A DNA stretch of 64,000 nucleotides from an uncultured Oscillospiraceae bacterium (GCA_910587505.1 CAJULD010000004.1:42985-106984); one strand, 5' to 3'. Shown: positions 1-8,996, counted from the stretch's first letter. Numbers and translations are program-made. Notes: generated by a model from the letters alone, not told the origin.

Positions 1-1
1 C

Positions 2-322
2 TGCGACCTGCGGATCGGGCACAACGAGAGCGTCTACTACGGCGGAAACATCGGCTACCGGGTGGAGGAGCCCTGCCGGGGCCGCCATTACGCCGAGAAG
101 GCGTGTCTGCTGCTCTTCCAGCTGGCCCAACGCCACGGGATGGAGTACCTTATCATCACCTGCAATCCGGACAACCTGCCCTCCCGGCGGACCTGCGAGT
201 GGCTGGGCGGGGAGCTACTGGAGATCACGGAGCTGCCGGAGGACAATGATATGCGCACGGAGGATGGGGAGACGCACAAGTGCATCTACCGGTTTTATCT
301 ACAGAAAGGAGCGGTAAGATGA
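2..322 (+). CDS. GNAT family N-acetyltransferase, C-terminal part
   Basis: The reading frame is open from the left edge of the window, so the N-terminus lies outside. The visible 106 residues contain the acetyl-CoA-binding part of a GNAT fold: GYRVEEPCRGRHYAEKA matches the usual Q/RxxGxG/A region between beta4 and alpha3, and ITCNPDNLPSRRTCEWLG matches the beta5-alpha4 'NxxSxrxxEKlG' motif. Members transfer an acetyl group from acetyl-CoA to small-molecule or protein amines in the cytoplasm; the substrate cannot be told here. The stop codon overlaps the start of the next gene (ATGA), which suggests translational coupling. Confidence 0.85.
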   Translation, partial: CDLRIGHNESVYYGGNIGYRVEEPCRGRHYAEKACLLLFQLAQRHGMEYLIITCNPDNLPSRRTCEWLGGELLEITELPEDNDMRTEDGETHKCIYRFYLQKGAVR

Positions 323-690
323 AAAGAAAAGCGCTCGCCGTCATCGCTGTGATTGCGGCAGTCAGCGTAATAAGCGTTTATCTGCTGACCAGGCCCAGGG
401 CGCTGGGAAACATGCGCGGCAGCTGCTCCGAGCAGACAACCGGGACTTCCGACATTTCATTTTCGGGGGAAGCGGGCGAGAGAATAAAGTTTTCATTCAA
501 GTCTGATATTATAAGCGGAGACCTGAATATGGCCGTGTATGATTCGGTGGGAAATGAAGTATACGTGTTGGACAGGGCAACCGAACTGGAGACCTTTTTC
601 ACGCCGGAACGTTCAGATACCTATACGTTAGCCGCTGAATGCAATGAATTTACCGGAACGTATGAAATTTTTATTTATTCGCCGGATTAA
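319..690 (+). CDS. Small signal-anchored protein of unknown function
   Basis: This 123-residue protein is not one I recognise. It starts with MKRKALAVIAVIAAVSV, a basic residue cluster followed by about 16 hydrophobic residues, so it is probably exported or membrane anchored; no clear lipobox cysteine follows. The mature part is rich in beta-forming residues and ends in a short TYEIFIYSPD strand. The pattern (SFSGEAGERIKFSFKSDI ... GDLNMAVYDSVGNEV) resembles a small beta-sandwich. The start at 319 is preferred because AAAGGAGCGG lies just upstream and the ATG overlaps the TGA of the acetyltransferase. Base composition is more AT-rich than its neighbours. Confidence 0.65.
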   Translation: MKRKALAVIAVIAAVSVISVYLLTRPRALGNMRGSCSEQTTGTSDISFSGEAGERIKFSFKSDIISGDLNMAVYDSVGNEVYVLDRATELETFFTPERSDTYTLAAECNEFTGTYEIFIYSPD

Positions 691-776
691 CCTGTTTCAC
701 AAACAACAGAACTGCCCGCTTATGGAGCCGTCGGGGCGATGGGTACACAACTCCGGAAAAGGACGTGCATTTTATT

Positions 777-1196
777 ATGAAGCTGAATCATGAAACGGAA
801 AAGATTATGACCGGGCGTTTCGGGAAGGACTCCATGATCGCGCTGGCAACGGTGGACGGCGGCCTCCCCTGTGTCCGAGCCGTCAACGCCTGCTATGAGA
901 ACGGCGCGTTTTACGTCATCACCCACGCCCTCTCCGGCAAAATGCGGCAGCTGGCCCGGAACCCCGCCGCCGCCATCGCGGGGGAGTGGTTCACCGCCCG
1001 TGGCACAGGCGTCAGCCTGGGATACATCGGGAAAGAAGAAAACCGCCGGATTGCGGACAGGCTGAAGGAAGCCTTCGCGTCATGGCTCGACAACGGACAT
1101 GTTGATTTGCAGGACGAAAACACCGTCATTCTGTGTATCAGGCTGGAAAACGGTACGCTGTTTTCCAACGGTACGCGGTACGATTTGGAATTCTGA
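777..1196 (+). CDS. Pyridoxamine 5'-phosphate oxidase family protein
   Basis: The 139-residue product has the short split-barrel layout of PNPOx-like flavin proteins: MIALATVDGGLPCVRAVNAC near the N-terminus, an interior YVITHALSGKMRQLARNP strand-helix, and GEWFTARGTGVSLGYIG. These domains usually bind FMN, F420 or heme; many small clostridial members have no assigned substrate. An upstream GTG at 765 is also in frame, but the ATG at 777 has the better-spaced AAAAGGA. The gene stands alone, about 90 bases after the preceding stop and 130 bases before the next gene. Confidence 0.75.
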   Translation: MKLNHETEKIMTGRFGKDSMIALATVDGGLPCVRAVNACYENGAFYVITHALSGKMRQLARNPAAAIAGEWFTARGTGVSLGYIGKEENRRIADRLKEAFASWLDNGHVDLQDENTVILCIRLENGTLFSNGTRYDLEF

Positions 1197-1263
1197 TCCT
1201 GTTTGGAGAAGGGCGTGTTTTCTGCTGTTTGAACTGGCGAGGTGGCACGGGATTTGCCGGAAA

Positions 1264-1293
1264 ATGACATTATGACCCGGGGCGTTATATAAT
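1264..1293 (+). promoter_or_regulatory. Sigma-A promoter of the GyrI-like gene
   Basis: ATGACA (1264-1269) and TATAAT (1288-1293) are separated by 18 bases. The perfect -10 lies about 37 bases before the start codon, with AGGAGG in the leader. Confidence 0.6.
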
Positions 1294-1329
1294 CCGCCCA
1301 TTTGTAATCGAAACAGGAGGAAAGATACA

Positions 1330-1896
1330 ATGGATCTGCTGCATCCACAGGAAAATATTATTAAAACCTATAACTACAACGAAATTGCCGTTGATTTGGT
1401 TGAATGGAGCGATACCGTCTGGTGCGGAAAAGCTGGTTATGCAGACAATAATACTGATGAACCCAATGTTGGAAAAATTATGGAAGATTTTATGTCTGTC
1501 TCCGCCGTACCAAACAGCCGTGAAGATAATTGGGATATTTGCATGAGTCTGAATTATCTTTCCTGCGAACGCCCCAGCGGCGTGATGTTTGGGTTTCTTG
1601 TCGCAACTGATGTTCAGCCCGATTCATACGACATTTGCAAAATTCCCGCCGCAAAATTTTTACGAATAAGATTGTGTGACGAAACCGCAAGAGCACTCGG
1701 ACAGGAACCGTGGGCGGGCGGCGTTCCGCCATATCATTGGATCGGAGAACAAATAGCCCCTAAACTCGGCTATACTTATGGCGATGATACATTACCAATC
1801 GTTGAATATTATGGCTTTTTCAAACCGGAAGATGGCACTCATGAGTATTGTTACCTGTATGTTCCAGTACAGGAAAATAATGCTTTGGCAAAATAA
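1330..1896 (+). CDS. GyrI-like / effector-binding domain protein
   Basis: The 188-residue protein resembles stand-alone GyrI-like (AraC effector-binding, SOUL-related) domains, which bind small ligands in a cleft between two SHS2 modules. Supporting segments are MSLNYLSCERPSGVMFGFLVATDV, the two-residue-block IPAAKFLRIRL strand, and the closing HWIGEQIAPKLGY...YYGFFKPEDGTHEYCYLYVPV, which ends like the 'ivElyp.....yxixipi' tail of the family. No DNA-binding domain is attached, so its role is probably ligand sensing or sequestration; this is inferred. A perfect AGGAGG precedes the ATG. The gene is clearly more AT-rich than recA beside it, which hints at acquisition from elsewhere. Confidence 0.65.
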   Translation: MDLLHPQENIIKTYNYNEIAVDLVEWSDTVWCGKAGYADNNTDEPNVGKIMEDFMSVSAVPNSREDNWDICMSLNYLSCERPSGVMFGFLVATDVQPDSYDICKIPAAKFLRIRLCDETARALGQEPWAGGVPPYHWIGEQIAPKLGYTYGDDTLPIVEYYGFFKPEDGTHEYCYLYVPVQENNALAK

Positions 1897-1903
1897 ATCT
1901 CAG

Positions 1904-1931
1904 TTTACACAGCGGTAATCTACCGTATTTT
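1904..1931 (+). promoter_or_regulatory. Candidate promoter of recA, no LexA-type box seen
   Basis: TTTACA (1904-1909) and TATTTT (1926-1931) are 16 bases apart. The spacer contains CGGTA-ATC-TACCG, a 5-bp hairpin followed by T residues, which may also end transcription of the preceding gene. No GAAC-N4-GTTC SOS operator is visible. Confidence 0.4.
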
Positions 1932-1962
1932 TAAAAAATATCACTGCATAAAGGAGAAAACC

Positions 1963-3084
1963 ATGGCCGAAAAAGACAAGAAACTGACCAAAACCGCTTC
2001 AGTGGCCAACGACAAAAAGGAAGCCATCCAGACCGCCATGAAGAACATCGAGAAGATGTACGGCAAGGGATCCATCATGCGGCTGGGGGACCAGACCAAC
2101 CTGAACGTGGAGGTCATCCCAACCGGCTCTCTGGCGCTGGATCTGGCGCTGGGCATCGGCGGCGTGCCCAGGGGGCGGATCATTGAGATTTTCGGGCCTG
2201 AGTCCTCCGGTAAGACCACCCTGGCCCTCCACATCGTGGCCCAGGCCCAGAAGGCCGGGGGCGAGGTGGCCTTCGTGGACGCGGAGCACGCGCTGGACCC
2301 CACCTATGCCCGTGCCCTGGGGGTGAACATCGACGACATGCTGATTTCCCAGCCGGACACCGGCGAGCAGGCCCTTGAGATCACCGAGGCTCTGGTGCGC
2401 TCCGGCGCGCTGGACGTGGTGGTGGTGGACTCCGTGGCGGCCCTGGTTCCCCGTGCGGAGATCGAGGGCGAGATGGGGGACAGCTACGTGGGCCTCCACG
2501 CCCGTTTGATGAGTCAGGCCCTGCGGAAGCTGGCCGGGGCCATCAACAAGACCCACTGCATCGTGGTGTTCATCAACCAGCTTCGGGAAAAGGTGGGCGT
2601 CATGTACGGCAACCCGGAGGTCACCACCGGCGGCCGGGCGCTGAAGTTCTACGCCTCCGTCCGTATCGACGTAAGGCGGGTGGAAACGCTGAAGGCCAGC
2701 GGTGAGATGATCGGCAACCGCACCAGAGCTAAAATTGTGAAAAACAAGATGGCCCCTCCCTTCCGGGAGGCGGAGTTCGACATCATGTACGGCGAGGGCA
2801 TCTCCCGGCTGGGCGAGCTGCTGGATCTGGCGGTGAAGCTGGATCTGGTGCAGAAATCCGGGTCCTGGTTCTCCATGGGGGAGACCCGGCTGGGACAGGG
2901 CCGGGACGCCGCCAAGCAGTACCTGAAGGACAACCCCGAGGTGGCCGACAATCTGGAGGCCGCCATCCGCAGGGATTTCTTCAAGCTGATGAGCAGCCAG
3001 TCCCAGGTGGCCGCCAGGGCGGCGGGCCGGGCCATTGATATCTCTGCCGAAGACTTTGACGATACCGACGACAGCGAAACATAA
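1963..3084 (+). CDS. recA: Recombinase RecA
   Basis: RecA forms ATP-dependent filaments on single-stranded DNA, drives strand exchange in recombinational repair and triggers LexA autocleavage. All hallmarks are present in the 373-residue product: Walker A GPESSGKTT near residue 78, the Walker B strand LDVVVVDSVAAL, the L1/L2 DNA-binding loops around MGDSYVGLHARLMSQALRKL and FINQLREKVGVMYGNPEVTTGG, and an acidic C-terminal tail (DISAEDFDDTDDSET). AAGGAG lies ahead of the ATG. The gene is followed by a tiny membrane peptide gene rather than recX, which often follows recA in Firmicutes. Confidence 0.98.
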   Translation: MAEKDKKLTKTASVANDKKEAIQTAMKNIEKMYGKGSIMRLGDQTNLNVEVIPTGSLALDLALGIGGVPRGRIIEIFGPESSGKTTLALHIVAQAQKAGGEVAFVDAEHALDPTYARALGVNIDDMLISQPDTGEQALEITEALVRSGALDVVVVDSVAALVPRAEIEGEMGDSYVGLHARLMSQALRKLAGAINKTHCIVVFINQLREKVGVMYGNPEVTTGGRALKFYASVRIDVRRVETLKASGEMIGNRTRAKIVKNKMAPPFREAEFDIMYGEGISRLGELLDLAVKLDLVQKSGSWFSMGETRLGQGRDAAKQYLKDNPEVADNLEAAIRRDFFKLMSSQSQVAARAAGRAIDISAEDFDDTDDSET

Positions 3085-3106
3085 AAACGAAAAGGAGGAG
3101 GACTCT

Positions 3107-3235
3107 ATGCTGAAAAAAGCGCGCATCATCTCCATGATTATCCTGGCCGCGTCCATCGTGGTCACCGCCGGAATGGCGGTGGAAAACCTGGTGCTGGCGA
3201 TCATCTCCCTGGCCAGAAAGCGGGAGCGCCGGTAA
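3107..3235 (+). CDS. 42-residue single-span membrane peptide
   Basis: A strong AAAGGAGGAG precedes an ATG that opens a 42-codon frame. The peptide has a basic N-terminus (MLKKAR), one long hydrophobic stretch (IISMIILAASIVVTAGMAVE and on to LVLAIISL) and a basic tail (ARKRERR). This looks like a single membrane span or a re-entrant hairpin with both ends positive. It sits 22 bases after recA and before the terminator, so it is probably cotranscribed with recA. I do not recognise a family; whether it is stably made is unknown. Confidence 0.6.
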   Translation: MLKKARIISMIILAASIVVTAGMAVENLVLAIISLARKRERR

Positions 3236-3271
3236 ACAGAAAACGGGGCTGTAAAAAACGGTCCTCAGCCG

Positions 3272-3314
3272 GCGGCGGCCGTCTCTTTTCCCGAGACGGC
3301 CGCCGCTGCTTTTT
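3272..3314 (+). terminator. Rho-independent terminator of the recA unit
   Basis: A perfect 14-bp stem (GCGGCGGCCGTCTC with its complement at 3293-3306) around a 7-base loop, followed within three bases by TTTTT. Confidence 0.8.
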
Positions 3315-3358
3315 CCGTCAGAACGGGTGCTCCCGCCTGCTGGTACAGCTTCTGAATA
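3311..3358 (+). repeat. Half copy of the dispersed hairpin repeat
   Basis: The stretch TTTTCCGTCAG...TGCTCCCGCCTG and the arm ending TGGTACAGCTTCT (3334-3353) match the right half of the two full copies at 27274-27360 and 35769-35854, with one base change in the arm. The left half is missing, replaced by the recA terminator. The segment then runs on through GAATACC, as the 27-kb copy does with GAATACA. Confidence 0.75.
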
Positions 3359-3531
3359 CCCGGCAGCGTTTCCGGCACTTCCTGAACACGCGCGCGGACA
3401 GGATCAGGGCCATAAGCTCCGCCGCCGGCTCATACACCGGGTTGTCCGGGCGGGCGAATACGCAAGCCGGCGATCCTGGTAAAATGAAGCGGACTCTGCG
3501 GATGCAGGTATTACAGCGGTTATGGAATCAG

Positions 3532-3557
3532 CCCGGAGACCAGGCCTGGTCTCCGGG
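3532..3557. terminator. GC-rich hairpin between convergent genes
   Basis: A 10-bp perfect stem (CCCGGAGACC / GGTCTCCGGG) with a 6-base AGGCCT loop lies 25 bases beyond the beta-galactosidase stop. No good T-run follows on either strand, so it may stabilise the mRNA end rather than terminate. The rest of 3359-3531 shows no gene. Confidence 0.45.
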
Positions 3558-3581
3558 TTGTCATTCATGCGCTTCTCAGGA

Positions 3582-6500
3582 TCAGGACAGCGGCCGGATG
3601 CCGCGGAAACGGAAGCGGAAGGTCATCTCCTTCTCCGGCAGCAGATACTCCGGCCGGGGCCGCGCGCCCCAGCTGTCGTCTCCGCCCAGGCCCATCTGCA
3701 TGGCCGCTGCCCGGACAACGGTGTGATGTACGGCAGGCAGCTGGTGAGGATGGGCGGCGTTTTCCAGCTCGTGAGGCGTCCAGGGCAGCGCGGAGAACTC
3801 CATCCGATCCCCCTCGAACAGCAGTCCCAGTCCCGTCTCGTCGGTGACGGAGGCCCAGCGGACACCGGTGTGGTTGCCGCACTCCTGGGGCGTCAGGTTG
3901 GGGGCCAGACTGTCCTCCGCCGTGCTCTCCCATATGCCCAGCCGCCCCCCCAGCTGCCGGTCGCAGTAGGTCTCTTCGGGACCGGGGCCATACCAGCGCA
4001 GGCGATGGAAATCCGCATCCATCTTCAGCATGACGCCGAACTCCGGGGCGGGGCCCAGCACCTTGAGCGCGTCGGAAGACAGGGTGGTCTCCACCGTGCC
4101 GTCGGCGAACACCCGGTAGGACAAAACACAGCTGGTCCGGGGCATGGTGGGCATAAAGCAGGTACAGGTCATTTCCACCCGGTCCGCCCTCTGTTCCACC
4201 TTCCAGGACTGCTCTTCGGGCCGCGTGCCGTCCGGGTTCCGGTCCATGGGATACAGGCTGGCAATCTTCCACTGGGCATACCGGGCGGGAGCCCTGCTCC
4301 CCCGGTCGTTGGCGGTGGGGGCCCGCCAGAAGCTGGGCTGAGGGCCGGCCTCCAGCATCTCCCGGCCGCAAAACCGGTAGGAAATCATACCTCCCTGGGT
4401 TTTGGAGAACAGAACGTGAAAATCCTTTCCCCGGACCCCCAGGTTCCACAGGCTGTCAATGACCTCCAGCGGACCGGGCGCGGGCTCCCGGAACGGCAGC
4501 GTCCCGCCCTGCCACTGGCCGAAGGCCACCTCGTGGCCCCGCCCCGCCCACGTCTCGTCCCGGCGCAGGCGGAAGGAGACGATCACGGAATACTCCGTAT
4601 CCAGCTTCTCCGGCCACAGGGGAAGATCATAGACCCGGCTCTCTCCCGGCGGCACGTCCGTCTCCATGGGCTTCTCCGCCAGCAGAACGCCCTCCCGGTA
4701 GAGCTGCACCGCGCAGTCAAAGGCTCCGCTGCCGGTAAAGAGGTGGCGGTTGACGATCTCCGCCCTGCCGTCGGAAATGTGAATCCGGAGGTTCTGGTAG
4801 AGGTATCTGACCTCCTGCATTTTCGGCGTGGGGGCCCGGCGGAGGCTGTCCACAATACCGTCGCCGCTGAAATCTCCGTCGTGGGGCCGGTCGCCGAAGT
4901 CGCCGCCGTAGCCCTGATAGCAGAGGCCGTACCGGTCGGTCCGGGTAATGGCCTGGTCGATATAGTCCCAGATGAAGCCCCCCTGATAGGACGGGACCTC
5001 GTCCGTCAACCGGACGTACACATCCTGCCCACCGAAGGAGCTGCCCATGGCGTGGGCGTACTCGCAGGAGATGGCGGGCCGGGAGGAATCCTTCTCCAGG
5101 GCCGCGCGGAGATTCTCCGCGGGCCAGTACATGCTGCTGAAAATATCGCTGGCCCTGGCGTACTCCGGGTCCTGATTCAGGCTTTCATAGTGGACGGGGC
5201 GGGTGTCCATGGCGTGGAAGTAGTCCGACGCCGCCACAATGTTGTCCCCGCCCGCGGACTCGTTGCCGCAGGACCAGATGAGCACGCTTGGCCGGTTCCG
5301 GTCCCGGCGGAGCATGGCCTCCGCACGGGCTACCACCGCTGCCCGCCACCGGAGGGCGCTGCCGGGGATATGCTCCTCCCTGGGGAGCAGGCCCTGGTCC
5401 CGCATTTCCCACGCGCCGTGGGACTCCATGTTCATCTCGTCAATGACATAGATGCCGTACCTGTCGCACAGGCGGTAGAAAAAGCTCTGGTTGGGGTAAT
5501 GGCTGGTGCGGACGGCGTTGATGTTGTTCTGCTTCATGGTCACGATGTCCAGCTCGGTCTCCGCCTCGGTGACGCAGCGGCCCGTGCGGGAGGAGAACTC
5601 GTGGCGGTTGGTCCCGTGGAAGCGGATGCGTTCGCCGTTGAGCAGCATCAGGCCGCCCCTGATCTCGAAGCGGCGCAGGCCCACCTGCTCCGACACCGTC
5701 TCCATCCATACGCCGTTCCGGTCAAACACCTCGATGGTCAGGCCATACAGGCGGGGGGCCTCCGCGCTCCACAGCCTGGGATTGTCCACGGGCAGGACGG
5801 CCTCTCCCTCCGCCGGGAGAGAAATGTCGGAACATGCAATCTGCCGCTCTCCGTCGTACAGGCTGCATACGGCATGGCCCGCGCCCATCGCCTCCATGGC
5901 AATGCGCACCTCGCCGGAGGTGAAATCATCGCTGAGAGGCGTGGTGATCTTCAGGTCCCGGATATGCACTTCCGGGACGGCATACAGATATACCTCACGG
6001 AAGAGGCCGGAGAACCGGAAGAAATCCTGGTCCTCCATCCAGCTGGCGTTGGTGTACCGGAACACCTGGGCGGCCAGCTTGTTCTCGCCGGGGACCAGAT
6101 AGTCCGTCAGCTCGAACTCCGACGGTGTGAACCCGTCCTCGCCATAGCCCACATAGCGTCCGTTGCACCACACGGCCAGACCGCTTTCCGCCCCCTGGAA
6201 GGAGACATAGATCCGCTTTCCCGCCAGACGCTCCGGCAGGGTAAAGTATTTCACGTAGCTGCCCACCGGATTGAACTTTTCCGGGACCTCCCCCGGCTTT
6301 ACATCTTCGCAGCCTGACCAGGGATACTGCACGTTCACATACTGCGGATGGCCGTAACCCTGGAGCTGAATGTGGGAGGGCACAGGGATGGTATCCCAGC
6401 CCCGGCAGTCCTTCTCCGGGGAGAAGAAATCGGGAACGGTCCCCTGAAAGTTCTCCGCGTAGTGGAAGAACCAGTCCCCGTTGAGGGAAAAGCGGGGGGA

Positions 6501-6599
6501 CCCCTCCGGCAGGACATACGAATGATCGGAGTGCGGAGGTTCCCGGTGATCCTGAAAGAATTCCGGGGATTTGGTCAGAGCATAGTCAAAGTTTGTCAT
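3582..6599 (-). CDS. Beta-galactosidase, LacZ-type glycoside hydrolase family 2
   Basis: The 1005-residue enzyme hydrolyses terminal beta-D-galactosides such as lactose. It has the five-domain LacZ layout: a jelly-roll sugar-binding domain (FSLNGDWFFHY, IPVPSHIQLQGYG), two Ig-like domains, the TIM barrel, and the C-terminal beta-sandwich domain 5 ending in MTFRFRF. The acid/base glutamate sits in WSCGNESAGG and the nucleophile in ISCEYAHAMG. There is no signal peptide, so it is cytoplasmic. The start at 6599 is chosen because GGAGG lies 6 bases upstream and the ATG overlaps the stop of the upstream alpha-galactosidase; a 25-residue upstream extension lacks a ribosome site. Confidence 0.95.
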   Translation of the reverse strand: MTNFDYALTKSPEFFQDHREPPHSDHSYVLPEGSPRFSLNGDWFFHYAENFQGTVPDFFSPEKDCRGWDTIPVPSHIQLQGYGHPQYVNVQYPWSGCEDVKPGEVPEKFNPVGSYVKYFTLPERLAGKRIYVSFQGAESGLAVWCNGRYVGYGEDGFTPSEFELTDYLVPGENKLAAQVFRYTNASWMEDQDFFRFSGLFREVYLYAVPEVHIRDLKITTPLSDDFTSGEVRIAMEAMGAGHAVCSLYDGERQIACSDISLPAEGEAVLPVDNPRLWSAEAPRLYGLTIEVFDRNGVWMETVSEQVGLRRFEIRGGLMLLNGERIRFHGTNRHEFSSRTGRCVTEAETELDIVTMKQNNINAVRTSHYPNQSFFYRLCDRYGIYVIDEMNMESHGAWEMRDQGLLPREEHIPGSALRWRAAVVARAEAMLRRDRNRPSVLIWSCGNESAGGDNIVAASDYFHAMDTRPVHYESLNQDPEYARASDIFSSMYWPAENLRAALEKDSSRPAISCEYAHAMGSSFGGQDVYVRLTDEVPSYQGGFIWDYIDQAITRTDRYGLCYQGYGGDFGDRPHDGDFSGDGIVDSLRRAPTPKMQEVRYLYQNLRIHISDGRAEIVNRHLFTGSGAFDCAVQLYREGVLLAEKPMETDVPPGESRVYDLPLWPEKLDTEYSVIVSFRLRRDETWAGRGHEVAFGQWQGGTLPFREPAPGPLEVIDSLWNLGVRGKDFHVLFSKTQGGMISYRFCGREMLEAGPQPSFWRAPTANDRGSRAPARYAQWKIASLYPMDRNPDGTRPEEQSWKVEQRADRVEMTCTCFMPTMPRTSCVLSYRVFADGTVETTLSSDALKVLGPAPEFGVMLKMDADFHRLRWYGPGPEETYCDRQLGGRLGIWESTAEDSLAPNLTPQECGNHTGVRWASVTDETGLGLLFEGDRMEFSALPWTPHELENAAHPHQLPAVHHTVVRAAAMQMGLGGDDSWGARPRPEYLLPEKEMTFRFRFRGIRPLS

Positions 6600-8776
6600 A
6601 CGGCCTCCAGTACAATCAGTTTTCCCAGAAAATCGCCCGCCATTTTCGGCAGCAGCATGCCGCCGTACATCCACCCCGCGCCGGAACGGACCTCGCCGGT
6701 CTCGCTGGAGCGGTAGCGGACCTCCTCCGCCAGTCCCCGCAGGGGCAGCAGCACGTCCCGCCGCCGCTGGCGGCTCATGACGTGAACGTAATCAATGACG
6801 GCGGTTCTCCTGTCCTTGCTGACGGCCATCAGAACGTCATACTCCCCGTTCTCACTGCAGGAGGCAAGGCGGTAGTAGTCTCCGTCGTGGAACACGGGGC
6901 CGTACTTCCGGTAATCCTCCAGCTGGCCGGGGATCATGGCAAGCTCCTCCGGCTTCAGCTGAGTCAGGTCCAGCTCATACCCGAAGCACCCCGGCAGGGA
7001 TACCAGAGCCCTGGTGGCAAAGGGGGTGACCCGCCCGTTAGTGTGGCTGGGGCAGGCAGCCACGTGGGCTCCCATGGTGGAGAGGGGATAAAGCAGAGCG
7101 GTGCCTTCCTGAATGCGCAGGCGGTCAATGGCGTCGGTGTTGTCGGAGGTCCAGATCTGAGGGCTGTAGTACAGCATACCCGGATCAAAGCGCCCGCCGC
7201 CGCTGGCGCAGTTCTCCAGCAGCAGATCCGGGAAGTCCCGCAGTAGCCGCTCCTGGAGGTCATAGAGCCCCAGCACGTACCGGTGGAGCAGTTCTCCCTG
7301 CCGGTCCGTATCCAGACCGGCCACGTCCGTCAGAGCCCGGTTCATGTCCCATTTCACATAGGCGATGCTGGCGGAGGAGAGGACGGCGTGGAGCTGGGCA
7401 TAGACGCAGTCCCGGACCTCAGCGCGGGAGAAGTCCAGCACCAGTTGATTTCTGGACAGCATGGGCGGCCGGCCGGGGACCTGAAGGGCATAGTCCGGGT
7501 GGGCGCGGTACAGCGCCGAGTCCGGAGAAACCATTTCCGGCTCCACCCAGAGGCCGAACTTCAGCCCCAGCCTGTTGACCTCGTCCGCCAGATACTTCAG
7601 TCCGCCGGGCAGCTTCTCCTCGTTGACGGTCCAGTCGCCCAGACTGCTGTCGTCCCGGTTCCGGTGTCCGAACCAGCCGTCGTCCAGGACCAGCATCTCA
7701 ATGCCGCTCTGCGCCGCGGTGCGGGCAATGTCCAGCAGCTTCTCCGTGTCAAAATCAAAATAGGTGGCCTCCCAGTTGTTCACCAGAGAGGGCCGGGGCC
7801 TGTTCCGCCAGGGATCCCGGATCAGATGGTTCCGGTAGAAATCGTGAAGGGTATGGGTCATGCCATCCAGTCCGGTATGGGAATAAACCTGGACCGCCTC
7901 CGGCGTCTGGAAGCTCTCTCCCGGACGCAGCTTCCAGGCGAAGCCCTCGGGGTGGATGCCGATGACCGCCCGGACCAGCCCCTGCTGGCTCATTTCCGCC
8001 TGGGCCAGGAAATTCCCGGAGTAGACCAGGTGCATGGCGTAGACCTGTCCGTGGTCCTGTCCGGCGTCATGCTCCGCCAGGGCCAGGAAGGGCTGCTCCT
8101 GATGAGAGGAGATGCCCCGTTTGGAGGCGGCCCCCTGCCGGCCCCAGCTGAGGGGGCGGCGGTTTATCATCCGCTCGTAGGCCCAGCTTCCGTGGAGGGT
8201 AATCAGGTCAAAATCCCGGTTATCCATATCCAGGCAGGCGGAGAGGGCCCCGGTCAGCCGGAGGGTCTTTTCGCCGCGGTTCTCGATCCGGGCGCTGCGG
8301 CAGATCACATCCAGCTTCTCAAAGACGGTGTACAGCAAACAGACCTCCAGTCCCAGACAGGAGTCCCTGCACCACAGCTCCAGCGTGGCGCAGTCCTCCT
8401 CTCCGCCGTATGCGGCGGGGAGACCGGGCAGAGAAGGCTTGCCGCCATAGATTTTATGGGAAAGATAGGTCAGGCAGCATGTCCGATAGCCCTCCTCCGT
8501 CTCCAGGCGGAGGCAGCTCTCCCGGAAATCCCCCTGTCCGCCCCAGGAATACTCCATGGGCAGCTCGTCCAGAAAGCCGGTCTGGTCCCCGGAGGAGCGG
8601 AAGGGAAGCTGCTCCCCGTTGATTCGCAGCAGGTAACTCATGCCGTCGTCCGGGATGCGGCGGCCATAGTAGGTATGGCACAGAAAGCCCGCCTCATCCA
8701 CAATGTTGATCAGATAGGTGGAGCCGGGAGTGTCCAGACGGAATACCCGCTCCCTCCCGTTAAAAGAAATGCCCAT
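6596..8776 (-). CDS. Alpha-galactosidase, glycoside hydrolase family 36
   Basis: The 726-residue protein removes terminal alpha-1,6-galactose from melibiose, raffinose-family sugars or galactomannan side chains. It carries the GH36 pattern: an N-terminal beta-supersandwich (residues 1-~310), a TIM barrel with LVLDDGWFGHRNRDDSSLGDW and GLWVEPEMVSPDS, the nucleophile aspartate in YVKWDMNR, the acid/base aspartate in WTSDNTDAIDRL, and a C-terminal beta-sandwich. It lacks a signal peptide. It is the first gene of a two-gene operon with the beta-galactosidase, which starts inside its stop codon. GGAGGA precedes the ATG. No transporter or regulator gene adjoins the pair. Confidence 0.95.
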   Translation of the reverse strand: MGISFNGRERVFRLDTPGSTYLINIVDEAGFLCHTYYGRRIPDDGMSYLLRINGEQLPFRSSGDQTGFLDELPMEYSWGGQGDFRESCLRLETEEGYRTCCLTYLSHKIYGGKPSLPGLPAAYGGEEDCATLELWCRDSCLGLEVCLLYTVFEKLDVICRSARIENRGEKTLRLTGALSACLDMDNRDFDLITLHGSWAYERMINRRPLSWGRQGAASKRGISSHQEQPFLALAEHDAGQDHGQVYAMHLVYSGNFLAQAEMSQQGLVRAVIGIHPEGFAWKLRPGESFQTPEAVQVYSHTGLDGMTHTLHDFYRNHLIRDPWRNRPRPSLVNNWEATYFDFDTEKLLDIARTAAQSGIEMLVLDDGWFGHRNRDDSSLGDWTVNEEKLPGGLKYLADEVNRLGLKFGLWVEPEMVSPDSALYRAHPDYALQVPGRPPMLSRNQLVLDFSRAEVRDCVYAQLHAVLSSASIAYVKWDMNRALTDVAGLDTDRQGELLHRYVLGLYDLQERLLRDFPDLLLENCASGGGRFDPGMLYYSPQIWTSDNTDAIDRLRIQEGTALLYPLSTMGAHVAACPSHTNGRVTPFATRALVSLPGCFGYELDLTQLKPEELAMIPGQLEDYRKYGPVFHDGDYYRLASCSENGEYDVLMAVSKDRRTAVIDYVHVMSRQRRRDVLLPLRGLAEEVRYRSSETGEVRSGAGWMYGGMLLPKMAGDFLGKLIVLEAV

Positions 8777-8855
8777 ATCAGGATGTTCCTCCGGTCAGAA
8801 TTCGGAATCGATGGTAAGATCTTCCCGGCATCCGGAAAAGATCGTACTATCCACG

Positions 8856-8884
8856 ATAATACGGGATTTAGGCGGGCCTGTCAA
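8856..8884 (-). promoter_or_regulatory. Consensus sigma-A promoter of the galactosidase operon
   Basis: Reading the minus strand, TTGACA (8884-8879) and TATTAT (8861-8856) are separated by exactly 17 bases. Just downstream, ATCGT-N7-ACGAT (8841-8857) is a short inverted repeat overlapping the likely start of transcription and could be an operator. Confidence 0.75.
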
Positions 8885-8996
8885 TCCTAATCTGCGCCGT
8901 CGGGGATAAAATATTTTCAGTCCGGAAACGGGCCGCCTCCCGCCGGTGCGGCGGCGCACCGGGCGCGATTGTCATTGAATTGTAACTGATTTCCTC

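Noticed and set aside
3522..6317. A 931-codon open frame on the plus strand opposite the beta-galactosidase
   Set aside because: It is the antisense shadow of a GC-rich gene, has no ribosome site, and its composition (Pro/Gly/Arg/His-rich) is not protein-like.
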